Counted from the stretch's first letter, positions 32,961 to 42,337 are shown. The stretch: 57,343 bases of DNA from an uncultured Ruminococcus sp. (GCA_902787825.1 CADAHS010000011.1:1-57343); one strand, 5' to 3'. Numbers and translations: made by a program. Notes: generated by a model from the sequence alone, not told the origin.

Positions 32961-32976
32961 TACCTTTCCGGCTGCG

Positions 32977-33005
32977 TTGACAAAAGGTCGCAGATGTTGT
33001 ATAAT
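32977..33005 (+). promoter_or_regulatory. Promoter of tpiA-gpmI
   Basis: Perfect TTGACA, 17 bases, perfect TATAAT, about 57 bases before the tpiA start. Its strength suits a glycolytic unit. Confidence 0.85.
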
Positions 33006-33061
33006 TAGATGTTGGTCAATAATAGGGCTTTGCCCGAATCTATAGAAAAGGAGTTTTTTTA

Positions 33062-33838
33062 ATGAAAAAGTCAGTAAGAAAGGCGATCATCGCCGGCAAC
33101 TGGAAAATGAACAAGACAAGACCCGAGGCTAAGGAGCTTCTGGAGGCTATCAAGCCGCTGGTAGCAAATGCTGAGGGCAAGGTGGAGGTCATCGCTTGTG
33201 TACCTTTCACAAACCTTGAAACAGCTGTAAACACCACAGCAGGATCAAATGTTAAGGTCGGCGCTGAGAACTGCCACTTTGAAAAGAGCGGCGCTTTCAC
33301 CGGTGAGATCTCGGCGGATATGCTCGTTGAGGTCGGCGTGGAGTACGTTGTCCTGGGTCACTCTGAGAGAAGACAGTACTTCGGTGAAACAGACGAAACT
33401 GTAAACAAGAGAACAAAGGCTGCGCTTGCAGCAGGTCTGAAGCCGATCGTTTGCGTTGGCGAGCTGCTGTGGGAGCGTGAGTGCGATATCACAGAGGAAG
33501 TTATCGCTAAGCAGATCAAGCTCGATTTCTTCGGCGTTTCAGCTGATGATATCAAAAAGTGCGTTATCGCTTACGAGCCTGTATGGGCTATCGGCACAGG
33601 AAAGACCGCAACGGCTGATCAGGCTGAGGAGGTTTGCGCATTTATCAGAAAGACACTTGCTAAGCTTTATGACGAGGCAACAGCAGAGGCTGTTACTATC
33701 CAGTACGGCGGCTCGATGAACGCAGGCAACGCAGCTGAGCTTCTGAGCAAGGAGAACGTTGACGGCGGACTTATCGGCGGTGCATCACTCAAGGCAAACG
33801 ACTTCAACACTATCGTTCAGGCTGCTGTTGAGGGTTAA
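33062..33838 (+). CDS. tpiA: Triosephosphate isomerase
   Basis: A 258-residue TIM-barrel enzyme interconverting dihydroxyacetone phosphate and glyceraldehyde 3-phosphate. The catalytic residues are in view: NWKMNK near the start, the histidine in VVLGHSERRQ, the glutamate in AYEPVWAIGTG, and the phosphate loop YGGSMNAGN. AAAAGGAG precedes the start. It is followed after 40 bases by gpmI without an intervening promoter. Confidence 0.97.
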   Translation: MKKSVRKAIIAGNWKMNKTRPEAKELLEAIKPLVANAEGKVEVIACVPFTNLETAVNTTAGSNVKVGAENCHFEKSGAFTGEISADMLVEVGVEYVVLGHSERRQYFGETDETVNKRTKAALAAGLKPIVCVGELLWERECDITEEVIAKQIKLDFFGVSADDIKKCVIAYEPVWAIGTGKTATADQAEEVCAFIRKTLAKLYDEATAEAVTIQYGGSMNAGNAAELLSKENVDGGLIGGASLKANDFNTIVQAAVEG

Positions 33839-33878
33839 TTTAAAGCTCACTGTAAAGTGATTAGAATGGAGAACTATT

Positions 33879-35459
33879 ATGAGTAAAAAAACAGTTGTAC
33901 TTGTTGTAATGGACGGTGTGGGCATTTCGCAGTCACACCTCGGAGATGCGGTGACGGAGGCTAACACTCCGACTCTTGACAGGCTGTGGAAGGAGGTCCC
34001 GCACACTACTCTCAAAGCTCACGGCGATGCTGTGGGTCTTCCGTCGGACGACGATATGGGTAACTCGGAGGTAGGTCACAACGCACTGGGCTGCGGTCAG
34101 ATCTACTCTCAGGGCGCTAAGCTCGTAAACGAGTCTATCTCAAGCGGAAAGATGTTTGAGTCGGCAACCTGGAAAAAGCTTATCGCAAACGTTAAGGATA
34201 ACGGCTCGGTATTCCACTTCCTCGGACTGCTCTCTGACGGTAACGTTCATTCAAACATCGCTCACCTCAAGACAATGCTTGCGCAGTGCAAGAAGGAAGG
34301 CGTTGCAAAGGTAAGATGCCATATCCTGCTTGACGGACGTGACGTTCCGGCAACAAGTGCGCCGATCTATATCGAGGATCTTGAAAAGTTTATGAGCGGG
34401 CTCAACGATGCTTCGTTTGACGCTCAGATCGCTTCGGGCGGCGGAAGAATGAAGATCACAATGGACAGATACCAGGCTGACTGGGGCATGGTAAAGCTGG
34501 GCTGGGACACCCACGTTCACGGCATCGGCAGACAGTTCGATACAGCGCTTGAAGCAGTTGAGACTCTCAGAGGCGAAACAGAGGCGATAGATCAGGATCT
34601 TCCTCCTTTTGTTATCGCTAAAAACGGAGAGCCTGTTGGCAAGGTCAACGACAACGACAGCGTTGTTCTGTTCAATTTCAGAGGTGACAGAGCGCTTGAG
34701 ATCTCAATGGCATTTGACGGCGGCGACGATTTCAAATTCTTTGACAGGGGAGTTATCCCAAAGGTCATCTACGCAGGTATGCTGGAGTATGACGGCGATC
34801 TGAAGATCCCGAACAACTATCTTGTAAATCCTCCGGAGATCAAGAATACGCTTTCTGAGGTGCTCGTAAACGCAGGACTCAATTCCTACGCTGTTTCCGA
34901 AACACAAAAGTACGGTCACGTTACATATTTCTGGAACGGAAACCGTTCCGAAAAGTTCTCTGAGGAGCTTGAAACGTGGAAGGAGATCCCTTCGGACAAT
35001 GTTTCATTCGATCAGAGACCGTGGATGAAGTCCGCTGAGATAACCGACGATATGATCGAGGCTATCAAGTCACAGAAGTACGATTTCATCAGATGCAACT
35101 ATCCTAACGGTGACATGGTAGGTCATACAGGTTCTATGGATTCGACCATCGTTGCAGTCGAGGCGGTCGACCTTGGTCTGACAAGACTTCTGAAGGTCGC
35201 TGAGGAATACGACTGCACAGTGCTTATCACTGCCGATCACGGAAATGCTGATGAGATGCTTGAAAAGAACAAGAAGGGCGAGATCAACGTCAGAACTGCT
35301 CACTCGCTCAACAGAGTTCCTTTCTTTATCGTAAGCAAGGATAAGTACGAGATCATCGACGCTGAAAGCACAAAGTACGGCCTTGCAAACGTTGCTCCGA
35401 CCGTGCTGAAAATATTCGGTATCAAAGCTCCCGATTGCTGGGAAGACTCTATGATCTGA
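33879..35459 (+). CDS. gpmI: Cofactor-independent phosphoglycerate mutase
   Basis: A 526-residue enzyme of the alkaline-phosphatase superfamily that interconverts 3- and 2-phosphoglycerate. Metal-site blocks VVMDGVGIS at the N-terminus, the MGNSEVGHNALG serine loop (about 62), HILLDGRDVPATSA, and the C-terminal ITADHGNADEM and RTAHSLNRVPF are complete. It is co-transcribed with tpiA. Neither enolase nor glyceraldehyde-3-phosphate dehydrogenase lies in this window. Confidence 0.96.
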   Translation: MSKKTVVLVVMDGVGISQSHLGDAVTEANTPTLDRLWKEVPHTTLKAHGDAVGLPSDDDMGNSEVGHNALGCGQIYSQGAKLVNESISSGKMFESATWKKLIANVKDNGSVFHFLGLLSDGNVHSNIAHLKTMLAQCKKEGVAKVRCHILLDGRDVPATSAPIYIEDLEKFMSGLNDASFDAQIASGGGRMKITMDRYQADWGMVKLGWDTHVHGIGRQFDTALEAVETLRGETEAIDQDLPPFVIAKNGEPVGKVNDNDSVVLFNFRGDRALEISMAFDGGDDFKFFDRGVIPKVIYAGMLEYDGDLKIPNNYLVNPPEIKNTLSEVLVNAGLNSYAVSETQKYGHVTYFWNGNRSEKFSEELETWKEIPSDNVSFDQRPWMKSAEITDDMIEAIKSQKYDFIRCNYPNGDMVGHTGSMDSTIVAVEAVDLGLTRLLKVAEEYDCTVLITADHGNADEMLEKNKKGEINVRTAHSLNRVPFFIVSKDKYEIIDAESTKYGLANVAPTVLKIFGIKAPDCWEDSMI

Positions 35460-35488
35460 TTCTGATGACAGATAATTGTCAAGTAATT

Positions 35489-35520
35489 GAGGGGGACTCT
35501 TTTAGAGAAGAGTCCCCCTC
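35489..35520. repeat. Perfect 13-bp hairpin
   Basis: GAGGGGGACTCTT pairs perfectly with 35508-35520 around a 6-base loop. No T tract follows on either strand, so it is not a standard terminator. It lies 29 bases after the gpmI stop. Confidence 0.7.
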
Positions 35521-35546
35521 AAACTCCCCTCAGAAACCTCTTAATG

Positions 35547-35589
35547 AATTTCAGAGATATGAAAAAAGAGTTTTCATATCTCTGAAATT
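35547..35589. repeat. Perfect 19-bp hairpin
   Basis: Bases 35547-35565 pair without mismatch with 35571-35589 around a 5-base loop. The stem is mostly A/T and has no T tail. It is unusually long for a terminator and may be an RNA-processing site, an antisense-like stem or a miniature repeat. Confidence 0.75.
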
Positions 35590-35692
35590 AACTGAAAGTC
35601 CCGAGAGAGTTAGAGGAGGATTATTCCTGAAAAAGCCCTGAAGCACCTGACAACTATCAGATATCAGAATTGGAGCATAGCTGACCAAACAT

Positions 35693-35725
35693 AAAAGCTG
35701 AGGTTTTCACGCCTCAGCTTTTTTC
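35693..35725. terminator. Bidirectional terminator
   Basis: AAAAGCTGAGG/CCTCAGCTTTTTT hairpin. It includes the final codons of the minus-strand AAC(3)-like gene and also faces gpmI. Confidence 0.8.
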
Positions 35726-36456
35726 ATGCCCCACAGCCCGTAGGGGTCTGTTTTCAGTTCGTGTTCATACAGCGAAACAACGTCCCGGATGTCAAAGAAC
35801 ATCACCTTGCAGCTTCCGATGAGGGTCTGCTTGATAAGCCCCTTTTGGTACGCCATTTTCTGAATGGTGTACCACGCTTTGACGGGTGGGTGCCCTGCTT
35901 CGATCATCCATTGTTCGGGAGGGTAGATGCGGTTTATCTCCTCGCTTGGTTCAAACTGTCTGTTGATATCCTCGGGGGTGATCGGCTCGACATAGTGCAT
36001 AGCGGTCAGCTTGTAGATATCCACACCAAAAAGCAAAGCCTTTCCGCCGTTGTGGATAGCGTAGTCAAGCCCTCCTTCAAGAGCCTGTTCAGCGTGCTTT
36101 CCCCAGCCGCTTGTGCTTATGGTATCCTGTCCTGTGAGAGTGTCGGGCAGGCTGCGGAAAGTATCTGCTACGATCCCCATTGCGGTGTGCGGTGCGTTGT
36201 GCGGAAGCTTTTTTATTTTGACGGTGATCCCGAGCTTTTTGTCCTCGTCAGTCAGCTCCAGCTCCCTGCTCAGCCGCAGCGCAGGCATAAAAATGCTTCC
36301 CTGCGGTGTTACAAGTTCCTTCAAAGTGTTTATCAGTGTCATCGCACCGCCTTCAAGCTCTCCGAAACTGCTCAGAGAGCTGTGCACCTCCAGAGTCATT
36401 GCCTTTTCAACACCGAGGTCAATAAGTGCCTGTTTCAATTCTGATCTCGTTACCAT
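35707..36456 (-). CDS. AAC(3)-fold N-acetyltransferase family protein
   Basis: A 249-residue protein of the aminoglycoside 3-N-acetyltransferase family (Antibiotic_NAT). The conserved N-terminal VHSSLSSFG, GSIFMPAL and the histidine-containing HNAPHTAMGIV block are visible, as is the LLFGVDIYKLTAMHYVE segment. Many chromosomal members have no link to drug resistance and their natural substrate is unknown, so resistance should not be assumed. Its start lies inside the last 38 bases of folC, implying coupled translation. Confidence 0.82.
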   Translation of the reverse strand: MVTRSELKQALIDLGVEKAMTLEVHSSLSSFGELEGGAMTLINTLKELVTPQGSIFMPALRLSRELELTDEDKKLGITVKIKKLPHNAPHTAMGIVADTFRSLPDTLTGQDTISTSGWGKHAEQALEGGLDYAIHNGGKALLFGVDIYKLTAMHYVEPITPEDINRQFEPSEEINRIYPPEQWMIEAGHPPVKAWYTIQKMAYQKGLIKQTLIGSCKVMFFDIRDVVSLYEHELKTDPYGLWGMKKAEA

Positions 36457-37741
36457 TTTTTACCTCGCCTTTTGTGAAAGCCTTGATCTGCGCAGCTAAA
36501 TAAAGTGATCCGCACACGAGTGTTATGTCCTGCGGATAGGCGGTCTGCAAAGCCTTTATCTGCTGCAAAAGCGGCAGCTCACACGTCTGCGCTTTCCCAC
36601 CGAGAGAATTGATCTTTTGTGCAAGTTCGGTTTTGCTGACAGCTCTTTCGGAAAAACCGTCAGTGGTGTAAAACTCGTCAACAAACGGTATCAGCTTTTT
36701 CACGGCGCTGTCGATGTTCTTGTCTGCGCACATTCCGATTATCGCACGACATCTCAGGCTGCACCCCGAAAGTACCCTTGCAAGTGCGCCGATCCCGTCG
36801 GGATTATGAGCACCGTCGAGTATCGTCAGCGGCTTTTCGCAGAGTATTTCGACCCTTGCGGGCAGCACTGCCTCAGAGATACCAAGGGCAATGTCCTTGT
36901 CGGTCAGCCCGAGCTGTTCTCTCAGCAGTTCACAGCCTTCGATAACGCTAACAGCGTTAGTGATCTGGTGCGATCCGCCCATCGAGAGGGTGTAGCTTTT
37001 GCCTTTATATTCAAACTCCGAACCGGATACACCGCTGCTTTTCACGATCAGCCTGTCTGTGTCGGGAATGGTGACTCTGCTGTGAAGCTGCAAAGCGGTA
37101 TTTGTCACAACATCGACCGCCTCCTGTGGATTGTAGGCGCTGAGAACGCACGGTACACCGGGTTTGATTATGCCAGCCTTCTGTGCAGCGATCTCGGCGA
37201 TCGTGTTTCCCAGGATCGCAGTGTGGTCAAAGTCGATAGTCATTATCACGCTCAGCAGGGGGGAGCTGATGATGTTGGTACAGTCAAGCAGTCCGCCAAG
37301 CCCTGTTTCAAGCACAACGATATCGCACTTTTGTTTTGCAAAGTACAAAAAAGCTATCGTCTGAGTTATCTCAAACTGCGAAAGGTCGTCCTTTTCGGGA
37401 AAGCTTTCAAGTACATTGCTTAACCTTTGCGCAAGCCGGGAAAGCTCGCTGTCGGCAATGTCGCAGCTGTTTATGCGTATCCTGTCGTTGTAGTGCACGA
37501 TGAAAGGCGAGGTGAAACAGCCGGTTTTCAGCCCGGCAGAAATAAAGACACGGTTGAACATCTCTGCTGCCGAGCCTTTTCCGTTGGTGCCTGCAATGTG
37601 GACAAAGCGAAGATCTTTTTGCGGGTCGCCAACTGCTGCAAGCAGCCTTCTTATACGCCCGAGATCTTTCACAGGTTTTCCCGAGTGGGAGAATGAGTTG
37701 ATAAAATCCATGCCGGATCTTTCGGTTGAGTTTTCTATCAT
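36419..37741 (-). CDS. folC: Folylpolyglutamate synthase/dihydrofolate synthase
   Basis: A 440-residue Mur-ligase-family enzyme adding glutamate to folates. The P-loop HIAGTNGKGSAAEM is near residue 46-60, and the second signature is ETGLGGLLDCTNI with the DFDHTAILG block after it. The C-terminal ligase domain carries ILDGAHNPDGIGAL. AAAGGACT precedes the start. It lies in a minus-strand series with a VOC protein and uvrC, and overlaps the AAC(3)-like gene by 38 bases. Confidence 0.93.
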   Translation of the reverse strand: MIENSTERSGMDFINSFSHSGKPVKDLGRIRRLLAAVGDPQKDLRFVHIAGTNGKGSAAEMFNRVFISAGLKTGCFTSPFIVHYNDRIRINSCDIADSELSRLAQRLSNVLESFPEKDDLSQFEITQTIAFLYFAKQKCDIVVLETGLGGLLDCTNIISSPLLSVIMTIDFDHTAILGNTIAEIAAQKAGIIKPGVPCVLSAYNPQEAVDVVTNTALQLHSRVTIPDTDRLIVKSSGVSGSEFEYKGKSYTLSMGGSHQITNAVSVIEGCELLREQLGLTDKDIALGISEAVLPARVEILCEKPLTILDGAHNPDGIGALARVLSGCSLRCRAIIGMCADKNIDSAVKKLIPFVDEFYTTDGFSERAVSKTELAQKINSLGGKAQTCELPLLQQIKALQTAYPQDITLVCGSLYLAAQIKAFTKGEVKNGNEIRIETGTY

Positions 37742-37762
37742 TATTATTAGTCCTTTTTTGAT

Positions 37763-38140
37763 TTATAGTTCGCTGAACAGCTCGATCTCCTCTCCGAGCG
37801 GTCCGAGGCAAAACGCCATTCGCAGCGGATATTCAGGGTCTGAGGCGATGATCTTGGTGTTGGGCTGCACAAAGACCTCGTAGCCTGCCTGCGCAACCTT
37901 TTCAGCAGTCTTGTCAACGTCATCGGTTTCAAATGCGACGTGACGTATCACGCCTTTTCGGTGCTCGCCTTGCTCACCGCAGAAAACTTCGATCAAGCCG
38001 TTTGATGTGTCTATCATTATTCCGCCGTCCCATTGGCGGCGCAGCTTCATTCCCAGCACTCCGATATAAAAATCCTTGACCCGCTGAAGCTCCTCAGCCG
38101 TTTTACATTTCATTGAGATATGGTGGATCCCTTTTATCAT
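37763..38140 (-). CDS. VOC/glyoxalase-fold protein
   Basis: A 125-residue vicinal-oxygen-chelate protein with paired beta-alpha-beta-beta-beta modules. Metal-ligand positions are suggested by IHHIS near residue 6, IEVF near 51, RHVAFET near 69 and the glutamate in EEIELF near the end. Relatives include glyoxalase I and methylmalonyl-CoA epimerase; the substrate is not identifiable. It is 21 bases upstream of folC and 24 downstream of uvrC. Confidence 0.85.
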   Translation of the reverse strand: MIKGIHHISMKCKTAEELQRVKDFYIGVLGMKLRRQWDGGIMIDTSNGLIEVFCGEQGEHRKGVIRHVAFETDDVDKTAEKVAQAGYEVFVQPNTKIIASDPEYPLRMAFCLGPLGEEIELFSEL

Positions 38141-38164
38141 GGTGTTACCTCCGCTGCTTTATGG

Positions 38165-40006
38165 TCACATTTGGTCTATTATTGTTTTGAGCTGAGCAGC
38201 AGTCTGAGCGTTCACGCCTGCTGTCTGTGCGATCTGTTCAACGCTTGCGGCTTTCATAGCTTCCTTCGTCTTGAAGGTCGTTATCAGTTTAGCGGCTTTT
38301 TTGTCGCCCACGCCCCTGACCTTGGTAAGCTCCAGCTGGTAAGCGTTTTTGCGGTGTTTTTTAGCCTGATATGTTATTGCAAAACGGTGCACCTCGTCCT
38401 GTATGGCAGTGGCAAGATTGAATGCGCTTCGGCTTTTTGCAATGCTTATCTCTCCGTCGTCAGTCGCAACAGCTCTTGTGCGGTGACGCTGATCCTTGAC
38501 AAGTCCGAACACAGGGCAGGTTATCCCCATCTGACGAAGCATAGGCTCCACCGCATTGACGTGTCCCTTACCGCCGTCAAGCAGTATCAGATCGGGCATT
38601 GTCGCAAAGCCCTCATCAGTCTTTTCAAAGTAGTTCTCAAAGCGCCTGCGCAGGACCTCTTTCATACACTCGTAGTCATTTTGCTCGTCAACAGTTTTGA
38701 TAGAAAAACGCTTGTAGAATTTTTTGAAAGGTCTGCCGTTGCGGAACACGACCATTCCTGCGACCATGTTTGTTGAGGCAAGGTTGGATATATCGTAGCA
38801 TTCTATGAACTCAGGCGGCTTTGCAAGTCCCAGCGCTTTTGAAAGCTCCTCAAGTGCGGCGACCTCACGCCTTGTTCTGCCGACCTTGTTGGAAATAAAC
38901 TCGGTCGCATTTGATTTTGCAAGCTCGGTAAGCTTTGCAAGACTGCCTCTTTGCGGAACGAACAGCTTAACATTGTGCCCTGCCTTCTGCGTAAGGTACT
39001 GTGCAACGATGTCCATATCCTCAAAGCTTTCGTCAATGAGTATCTCCCTGACGATCTTTTCTCTGCCCGAATAGTACTGCATAAGGAACTGCTCACGCAT
39101 ATGCGAACTGTCCGTTTTTTCACCCAGAAAGTGATCTGACTTATCAAACAGACGACCGCTGCGGTACATCAGAACGCTTGCGCACGCCATTTCGGAGTTC
39201 TGTGCAACGGCGATGATATCCATATCCTTTATCTTTTCGTCAACGATCTTCTGACTTTCGGCAGCCTTATTTATCGCATTTATCCTGTCACGCAGCTTTG
39301 CGGCACGTTCAAATTCAAGATTTTCAGCAGCCTCGTTCATCTCCTGAGTCAGGCGCTTGACAGAGTCCTCTGAGCCGCTTCTGATAAAGTCAACCGCACG
39401 GTCGATCATCGAGTTGTACTCCTCTTTGGAGATGCGTCCCGTGCATACGCCCATACAAAGCTTTATGTGCGAGTTCAGACACGGACGCTGTTTTCTGAAA
39501 TCCTGCGGGAATCGCCGTGAGCAGGTCGGCAGCATAAAAACTCTGTTGGCTTCGGTGACCGCCTGCCTTACCGCAAATGAGCTGGTGAAAGGACCGATGT
39601 ACCTTGCTCCGTCCTCCTCCTTTTGCAGCGCAGCCTGAAGACGAGGGTACGGCTCATTGGTGACTTTGATATAGCTGTATCCCTTGTCGTCCTTGAGCAG
39701 AATGTTGTATTTTGGCTTGTATTGCTTTATCAGCGAGCATTCAAGCACCAGTGCCTCAAATTCCGAATCGGTGACGATGAACTCGTAGTCATAAACATTC
39801 TGCACCATCTTCCAGACCTTGGGCAGGTGATCCTGTCCGGCACGAAAATAGGAGCTTACACGGTTTTTCAGATTTTTCGCCTTGCCGATATAGATTATCT
39901 CGTGAGCTTTGTTTTTCATGATATAGCACCCGGGGGAGTCTGTGAGCTTGTGGGTCTTGTCACGTAAAAACCCGATCCTGGGATTATCATTTTCGGTGAT
40001 GTACAT
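38165..40006 (-). CDS. uvrC: Excinuclease ABC subunit C
   Basis: A 613-residue nuclease making both incisions in nucleotide excision repair with UvrA and UvrB. The GIY-YIG domain (about 20-100; SPGCYIMKNKAHEIIYIGKA), UVR helix pair (about 205-240), C-terminal RNase H-like domain (about 375-530; ECYDISNLASTNMVAGMVVF, LILLDGGKGHV) and tandem helix-hairpin-helix end (about 555-613) are complete. It is probably in one transcript with the upstream regulators and downstream folC; no clear promoter was found in the 67-base gap before it. Confidence 0.96.
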   Translation of the reverse strand: MYITENDNPRIGFLRDKTHKLTDSPGCYIMKNKAHEIIYIGKAKNLKNRVSSYFRAGQDHLPKVWKMVQNVYDYEFIVTDSEFEALVLECSLIKQYKPKYNILLKDDKGYSYIKVTNEPYPRLQAALQKEEDGARYIGPFTSSFAVRQAVTEANRVFMLPTCSRRFPQDFRKQRPCLNSHIKLCMGVCTGRISKEEYNSMIDRAVDFIRSGSEDSVKRLTQEMNEAAENLEFERAAKLRDRINAINKAAESQKIVDEKIKDMDIIAVAQNSEMACASVLMYRSGRLFDKSDHFLGEKTDSSHMREQFLMQYYSGREKIVREILIDESFEDMDIVAQYLTQKAGHNVKLFVPQRGSLAKLTELAKSNATEFISNKVGRTRREVAALEELSKALGLAKPPEFIECYDISNLASTNMVAGMVVFRNGRPFKKFYKRFSIKTVDEQNDYECMKEVLRRRFENYFEKTDEGFATMPDLILLDGGKGHVNAVEPMLRQMGITCPVFGLVKDQRHRTRAVATDDGEISIAKSRSAFNLATAIQDEVHRFAITYQAKKHRKNAYQLELTKVRGVGDKKAAKLITTFKTKEAMKAASVEQIAQTAGVNAQTAAQLKTIIDQM

Positions 40007-40073
40007 TTATAACTCCTTTTCAATAATGTGGTTCGCCCCGTCATTCAATTACGACCGGAGGCATGGGTCGTGT

Positions 40074-40439
40074 CTATACGATCTCATAGCCCGCAGCTTC
40101 CAGTGCAGACAGTGCCTTGTCAAAGTTTTCACGCTTGACAAGAATGTAGTCGGTGTTGAAGGTCGAAACTGCGAAAACACCGATGCTGCATTCTGCGAGT
40201 ATTCCGGTGATCTTTGAAAGTATCCCTATCAGCGAAAAGTCCAGCGTGCCGCATATCCTCATAGCCTTCCAGCCGTCCTCTTTGTCAGTGACAGACTGTG
40301 GGGTATCCTGCGTCAGACACACCAGCGACAGCTCCTCATCAGTCCTGCCGATGAAGAACAACTCGCTGTCAGTATCAATTTCTTTAATAGACTCAAGCTT
40401 GCAAACAGTAAGGTCGTATCCGAGCTTTTGTATTTTCAT
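40074..40439 (-). CDS. ACT-domain protein (CASTOR/ACT_7 type)
   Basis: A 121-residue stand-alone ACT protein. The N-terminal half resembles the preceding module (LTVCKLESIKEID...FFIGRTDEELSLVCL), and the C-terminal half is the ACT ligand domain (RICGTLDFSLIGILSKITGILAECSIGVFAVSTFNTDYILV). Such proteins bind amino acids or similar ligands and may be sensors. It follows the histidine kinase by 12 bases. Confidence 0.83.
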   Translation of the reverse strand: MKIQKLGYDLTVCKLESIKEIDTDSELFFIGRTDEELSLVCLTQDTPQSVTDKEDGWKAMRICGTLDFSLIGILSKITGILAECSIGVFAVSTFNTDYILVKRENFDKALSALEAAGYEIV

Positions 40440-40451
40440 ATTTTCTCCTTA

Positions 40452-41678
40452 TTATGCCTTGCGGAACACAGCAGTGATTCGCATTTCGTCGCCTTTTTTT
40501 TCAGCAAATATCTCGCCGTCCATTTTGAGCATAAGCTGTCGGCAGATGTAAAGTCCCAGACCGCTGCCGGACTTGTTTGCGGTGTTTGAGCCACGCCAGA
40601 AGCTGTCAAAAATGTGTATCATCTCGCCCTCGGGCAATGTGCAGCCGCTGTTTGTCACACACACCAGCAGGCAGTTCTCCTCTTGTGAAAATGTGATGCG
40701 AATGTATCTTCCGTCGCCGTACTTTATTGCATTTTCAAGCAGGTTCTGGAGCACCTCGACAGCCCTTTCAGGGTCGCCGTTCACGATACAGTCCCTGAAG
40801 CTTTCGATGGTGAACTCGGTAGAATTGTCAGCAAGGCGGAGATCGTAGTTGTTATTGATGGTGTTGATCACCTCGGAAATATAGAACTCAGACTGCTTGA
40901 CATCAAGCTTGATGAGATCCTCGCTTGCCGAGCGTGTGAGCTGGGTCACAAAGCTGTCAATGTCGTCAGCGTTGGAGTTTATGTGTTTTGCAGCGTTGCT
41001 GATCTTCTCCTCATCGTTGTATATACCCTTGGAAAGCCCGTTGGCGTAGAGCTTTATCGCCGAAAGGGGAGTGCGAATGTCGTGAGAGATCGAAAGGATA
41101 AGAGTCTGCTTTTCTTTCATCAGTTCCAGCTCGTGTTCACGCCGGTCGATGATGTTGTCACGCAGCATATTCACGCCCCAGATGAATTTCCCGAAATAGC
41201 GGCTCTTGTGTTCCTCAATAGGTGTCGAGAGATTGCCCTTTGAAAGCTCGTAGGGGACCTTTGACAGCCTGTTGAACGGCTTGAGCAGCCTTATCCTGAC
41301 GTAGATCAGAAGCAGTACCGCAGCTGCTGCGACGACAGCTATCGAAACATTCATCACAAGCCTGCCGCTGCTGTCTGTCTGAACGGGCTTGTAGTCAAAT
41401 CGGTAGAGCTTTGAGCCGATCTGCCGGATCAGGTTGTCGTTATCTGAAGAATACAGATCCTCAGAGCCGTCTGACAGTGTTATCGAGGTCACATATTCGC
41501 AGTCTGAGATGTCCGGTATCTCGCCGCTTTTCTCGATCTGTCTGCAAAGCCTGCTGATCTCAACACGGTAAGGTCTGCCGCTTTGGTCGCTGCCGCTGTC
41601 AAAAGCGAGGTTTGCACAAACGAAAGTGCCGGTGATCAGACAAAGCACTATCGCAAAGATCAGATAAAACCTTTTCAT
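40452..41678 (-). CDS. Sensor histidine kinase
   Basis: A 408-residue membrane kinase. Helices at about 5-25 and 112-132 enclose an outer sensor domain of about 85 residues with no recognisable fold. A HAMP-like linker follows, then HisKA with the phosphorylated histidine in ILSISHDIRTPLSAIK (about 200), then HATPase_c with LLENAIKYGDGRYIRI and GSGLGLYICRQL. Its start overlaps the response-regulator stop as ATGA. The signal is unknown. Confidence 0.93.
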   Translation of the reverse strand: MKRFYLIFAIVLCLITGTFVCANLAFDSGSDQSGRPYRVEISRLCRQIEKSGEIPDISDCEYVTSITLSDGSEDLYSSDNDNLIRQIGSKLYRFDYKPVQTDSSGRLVMNVSIAVVAAAAVLLLIYVRIRLLKPFNRLSKVPYELSKGNLSTPIEEHKSRYFGKFIWGVNMLRDNIIDRREHELELMKEKQTLILSISHDIRTPLSAIKLYANGLSKGIYNDEEKISNAAKHINSNADDIDSFVTQLTRSASEDLIKLDVKQSEFYISEVINTINNNYDLRLADNSTEFTIESFRDCIVNGDPERAVEVLQNLLENAIKYGDGRYIRITFSQEENCLLVCVTNSGCTLPEGEMIHIFDSFWRGSNTANKSGSGLGLYICRQLMLKMDGEIFAEKKGDEMRITAVFRKA

Positions 41679-42337
41679 ATGAATTTATACCCCACTCCCC
41701 AGACTGTCTGAATCCGTGCAGGCTTTTTGGGGTCGTCCTCGATCTTCTCACGCAGCCATTTGATGTGCACAGTGAGAGTCTGCTGCTCTGAGAAGCTGTC
41801 GCTGCCCCAGATCTTGTTGAAAAGATATTCCTTTGTCAGCGTCTTTCCGGGATTGTCAACAAGCAGCTGCAAAAGCTCAAATTCCTTATTGGTCATTTCA
41901 AGCGGCTTGTCGTTTTTGTAAGCGGTCTTTTCTGCCCTGTTGAGCCGAAGATCGCCGCTGGTCACCTCGTCAAGCGAGTATCTGCGTTTGAAGATACCTG
42001 CGATCTTTGCAAGCAGAATGTCGATGTCGTATGGCTTCTCGATGTAGTCGTCCGCACCGAGGATAAGTCCGTTGAGCTTATCGTTTTTTTCACCCTTTGC
42101 GCTGATAATGAATATTGGAGTGTCATTGGTCTTTCGGATACGTTCACACACGGCAAAGCCGTCCATTCCGGGAAGCATGATGTCTAAAAGCACCAGCCTC
42201 GCACCGTATTTTTCAAATATGTTCAAAGCCTTTTCACCTGTGTCAGCCCAAGTGACAGTGTAACCGTCAGCACGCAGAAAATCGCACAGCGGTTCAGCAA
42301 GCTCCTTGTTGTCCTCGGTTATAAGTATGTCTATCAT
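41675..42337 (-). CDS. OmpR-family response regulator
   Basis: A 220-residue regulator with a receiver domain (phosphoacceptor Asp in RLVLLDIMLPGMDG, near residue 52; Lys in YIEKPYDIDILL) and a winged-helix DNA-binding domain ending in RIQTVWGVGYKFI. It partners the kinase encoded next. The ABC exporter genes upstream are a common target of such pairs, though they lie in a separate unit here. Confidence 0.95.
   Translation of the reverse strand: MIDILITEDNKELAEPLCDFLRADGYTVTWADTGEKALNIFEKYGARLVLLDIMLPGMDGFAVCERIRKTNDTPIFIISAKGEKNDKLNGLILGADDYIEKPYDIDILLAKIAGIFKRRYSLDEVTSGDLRLNRAEKTAYKNDKPLEMTNKEFELLQLLVDNPGKTLTKEYLFNKIWGSDSFSEQQTLTVHIKWLREKIEDDPKKPARIQTVWGVGYKFI

Noticed and set aside
35707-36456. 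Aminoglycoside resistance gene
   Set aside because: Fold membership alone does not show resistance; the folC overlap suggests a housekeeping role.
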